A stretch of DNA of 34,719 nucleotides from Bacteroidetes/Chlorobi group bacterium MS-B_bin-24 (GTDB taxonomy: Bacteria; Bacteroidota; Ignavibacteria; Kapaibacteriales; UBA2268). Positions within the stretch are counted from its first letter, which is position 1. Every line of letters starts with the position of its first letter. The notes below the pieces were generated by a model. That model did no database searches. It saw only the letters and a list, made by a program, of their open reading frames with translations, and was not told where the DNA came from. The DNA is taken from the NCBI GenBank assembly GCA_003731685.1, contig RCNO01000027.1, forward strand, positions 1 through 34,719. The letters run 5' to 3'. The position numbers and the translations under genes are program-made. Positions 32,356 to 34,719 of the stretch are shown in pieces.

Positions 32356-34587
32356 TTAACCCAAGATATCTTCGAGTTGATTGAAATAAATTTTGCTAAG
32401 TTCATCAACTTCGAAAGAAAAAGCATTCGCAATTTCAAATGTCCTTTCAACCACCTCGCCTAATTTTTGATACTTCAGCGAAAATTGTTCACAAAGAAAT
32501 TCAAATTCGTTCGCCTTTTCGGGAGAAAGCGAAACAACAACCCTTCCTTGTGACTCCGAAAAGAGTTGTGCAATGCTCAATTGGTTGCCGAGGTTAATAC
32601 GAGCTCCTAAGCCCTTTGAGTAAACAGCTTTCTCTGCAAGGCATATAGCCAAACCTCCTTCACTGCAATCATGTGCCGAGTTTATAAGATTGTTTCGTAT
32701 AGCTTCCAAAAGAAATTCAATTAATCTTTTCTCCTGTTCCAGATCAACAGTTGGAGCATCACCAACAACCAGACCGAAAAGTTGCTTCAAAAATTCCGAG
32801 CCACCGAGTTCGTTTTTTGTTTCACCTACCAAGTAAATAAAATCCCCTGAATTTTTGAATTCCAATGAAGTAATTTTATCAATATCATCGATTATTCCAA
32901 GCATTCCAATTGTTGGAGTTGGATAAATTGCATAACTTTGGGACTCATTGTGAAAGCTAACATTACCACCAGTAACAGGCGTATTTAAATATCTGCAGGC
33001 ATCACCCATTCCCATTACTGCTTGTTTGAATGTCCAGTAAACTTCTGGATTGTATGGGTTGCCAAAGTTCAAGCAGTTTGTAATTGCAACTGGACAAGCA
33101 CCAACGCAGGCAACATTTCGGGCAGACTCAACCACGGCTATTACAGCCCCTCGATAAGGATTTAAATATACATAACGTGAATTGCAGTCGGTCGAAAGTA
33201 CAATTCCTTTTCCGGGAATTTCTTTCAATCGCAATACGGCAGCATCCCCTGTAATTCGAACAGTATTTGTTCTTACTTGATGGTCATATTGCTCATAAAC
33301 CCATCTTTTTGAGACAATATTTGGAGAGCTGAAAACTTTAATGAATGCTTCTTTGGGATTAATTTCATCCAAATTTAATTTTGCAAAATCAAAGTTTCGA
33401 GTCTCTTCCAAATACTTTGGCTCTTTTGCGAGCCTATCGTATTGCGGTGCGTTACCACCTAAAACTAAATCAATAGCCTTGATTTCTGCAACTTTTCGAC
33501 CCTTGTAGCTTATGTGCAAAATTCCGTCACTAGTTACTTCACCAATTTGGGTTAATGGTACATCCCACTTCTTACAAATTTCTTTTGCGATTTCCAATTT
33601 GTCTTTATCGAAAACGAAAAGCATTCGTTCTTGCGATTCGGAGAGCATAATTTCGTATGGGGTCATATCGGGCTCACGGAGAGGTACCTCATCCAAGTTG
33701 ATTTTCATTCCCGATTTACCGCGGGCACTCATTTCGGAAGTTGAACAACTTATTCCCGCTGCTCCCATATCTTGAACTCCAACGACCACGCCAGCCTTTA
33801 TTAGCTCCAAGGTTGCTTCCAAAAGAAGTTTTTCGGCAAATGGGTCTCCAACCTGAACAGTTGGACGCATATCTTCCGATGAGTCATCAAATTCGCGGGA
33901 GGCAAGAAGCGAAGCACCGTGGATGCCATCCCTTCCTGTGCTACTTCCTACTATGCAAACAGGATTGCCTTCGCCTTTGGCGCTTGCAAAAGCGAGTCTA
34001 TCGGTTCTAACAATACCAACAGCCATAACATTTACAAGTGGGTTGTCGTTGTAGCAGTCTTCAAAGAAAAGCTCCCCCCCTACCGTAGGAACCCCGAAGC
34101 AATTGCCATAATGAGCAATGCCAGCTACAACACCTTTCACCAGAAATTTAGTTTTTTCACTATTAATATTGCCAAAACGCAGCGAGTCGAGAACTGCAAT
34201 TGGACGAGCCCCCATTGAGAATATGTCTCGAAGTATTCCGCCTACACCTGTTGCTGCCCCTTGGAAAGGTTCAACAGCAGAAGGGTGATTGTGGCTTTCA
34301 ATCTTGAAGCAAATTGCATAGCCATTTCCAATATCGACTGCACCGGCATTTTCCTCGCCTGCGGAAACAAGCAATTGAGGTCCATTGCGGGGTAAAGTTT
34401 TCAACAATTTAATCGAATTTTTGTATGAGCAATGTTCACTCCACATAACCCCGAAGACACCTATCTCGGTATAAGTAGGTTCCCTCCCTAAAAGCTTTAA
34501 TATGTTTGTATATTCTTCATTTGTTAAACCACATTGTTGGGCAACATTTGAATCAACCTTGATTTCGGAGTATAAATCTGTTTTCAT
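32356..34587 (-). CDS. purL: FGAM synthase subunit PurL (small type)
   Basis: Converts FGAR to FGAM with ATP and glutamine-derived ammonia in purine synthesis. The 743-residue size is that of the small PurL, which needs separate PurQ and PurS; neither is in the window. MWSEHCSYKNSIK near residue 48-60 carries the catalytic His, and GAATGVGGILRDIFSMGARP, DMGAAGISCSTSEM and HDCSEGGLAICLAE are the conserved ATP/FGAR-site segments of the two pseudo-symmetric halves. It converges on the TPR lipoprotein with only 3 bp between stops. Confidence 0.95.
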   Translation of the reverse strand: MKTDLYSEIKVDSNVAQQCGLTNEEYTNILKLLGREPTYTEIGVFGVMWSEHCSYKNSIKLLKTLPRNGPQLLVSAGEENAGAVDIGNGYAICFKIESHNHPSAVEPFQGAATGVGGILRDIFSMGARPIAVLDSLRFGNINSEKTKFLVKGVVAGIAHYGNCFGVPTVGGELFFEDCYNDNPLVNVMAVGIVRTDRLAFASAKGEGNPVCIVGSSTGRDGIHGASLLASREFDDSSEDMRPTVQVGDPFAEKLLLEATLELIKAGVVVGVQDMGAAGISCSTSEMSARGKSGMKINLDEVPLREPDMTPYEIMLSESQERMLFVFDKDKLEIAKEICKKWDVPLTQIGEVTSDGILHISYKGRKVAEIKAIDLVLGGNAPQYDRLAKEPKYLEETRNFDFAKLNLDEINPKEAFIKVFSSPNIVSKRWVYEQYDHQVRTNTVRITGDAAVLRLKEIPGKGIVLSTDCNSRYVYLNPYRGAVIAVVESARNVACVGACPVAITNCLNFGNPYNPEVYWTFKQAVMGMGDACRYLNTPVTGGNVSFHNESQSYAIYPTPTIGMLGIIDDIDKITSLEFKNSGDFIYLVGETKNELGGSEFLKQLFGLVVGDAPTVDLEQEKRLIEFLLEAIRNNLINSAHDCSEGGLAICLAEKAVYSKGLGARINLGNQLSIAQLFSESQGRVVVSLSPEKANEFEFLCEQFSLKYQKLGEVVERTFEIANAFSFEVDELSKIYFNQLEDILG

Positions 34588-34607
34588 TTTTGCAACATTT
34601 AAAAAAA

Positions 34608-34615
34608 CAAAAATA
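34608..34615 (-). promoter_or_regulatory. Candidate promoter of purL
   Basis: On the minus strand TATTTTTG fits TAnnTTTG with a TTG 21 nt upstream (34637-34639). Predicted RNA start is near 34601, leaving a 14-nt leader, too short for a purine riboswitch. Confidence 0.4.
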
Positions 34616-34689
34616 AACTTTTAAACCCGAAATATGCAATTAAAAGATTTAATTTTTTGTAATTTTAACAAAAATAATAGGTTGCAGGG

Positions 34690-34719
34690 ATGAAAGAATT
34701 AACTAAAAAAGTTGAGCAG
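34690..34719 (+). CDS. Start of a gene running off the right edge
   Basis: An ATG at 34690 opens MKELTKKVEQ and continues to the end of the window. A 19-codon frame from 34634 ends in TGA overlapping this ATG (ATGA). Too little is visible to name it. Confidence 0.35.
   Translation, partial: MKELTKKVEQ

Overview
The window is a 34.7-kb stretch of low-GC bacterial chromosome, densely packed with single-copy housekeeping and envelope genes. LpxK (lipid A synthesis), several lipoproteins with clear lipoboxes, an outer-membrane barrel fusion and PspA show a Gram-negative cell. FlhF, FlhG and FliA show flagellar potential. Weak Shine-Dalgarno sites at many starts, TAnnTTTG promoter elements and the gene content point to the Bacteroidota-Ignavibacteriota-Kapabacteria-Chlorobi side of the tree. 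That placement is an inference; there is no rRNA in the window. No tRNA, rRNA, CRISPR, prophage or intact insertion sequence was seen.

Layout. 1-3272: a partial gene tail, then a minus-strand operon of a Tat-exported class V aminotransferase, archease and the RNA ligase RtcB; rtcB carries an apparent one-base frameshift near its 3' end. 3338-12847, mostly plus strand: GT2 glycosyltransferase, 2[4Fe-4S] ferredoxin with a strong terminator, a secreted metallopeptidase/beta-propeller/barrel fusion, a WYL-type regulator, dtd (minus), an FmdB zinc ribbon, a UvrD/PcrA helicase and an AlbA_2 winged-helix protein. 12829-17870, minus strand: a five-gene operon, read in the order transketolase N-half, lipoprotein, transketolase C-half, Memo-AMMECR1 fusion, lpxK. 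18009-21264, plus strand: divergent FlhF, divergent FlhG, an unknown two-TM coiled-coil protein and sigma-28. 21279-23306, minus strand: ybaB, recR and two related lipoproteins. 23639-24839, plus strand: pspA and a YbjN-like gene. 24840-25371: no gene, but one terminator and three further palindromes. 25372-30006, minus strand: gyrA, pyrC, a 74-aa gene and a DUF6580-like membrane protein. 30100-34719: GT4 glycosyltransferase, a CpoB-like TPR lipoprotein, purL and the first ten codons of another gene.

The strongest anomalies are four. (1) rtcB's conserved C-terminus lies in another frame. (2) An 8-bp TAnnTTTG element sits at nearly the same distance (predicted leaders of 13-38 nt) before eleven lead genes. 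(3) A lipoprotein gene is coupled by ATGA overlaps between the two halves of a split transketolase. (4) The FlhF/FlhG pair has altered nucleotide-binding motifs and is followed by an unknown membrane protein. I did not find a clear-cut new defence or mobile system.
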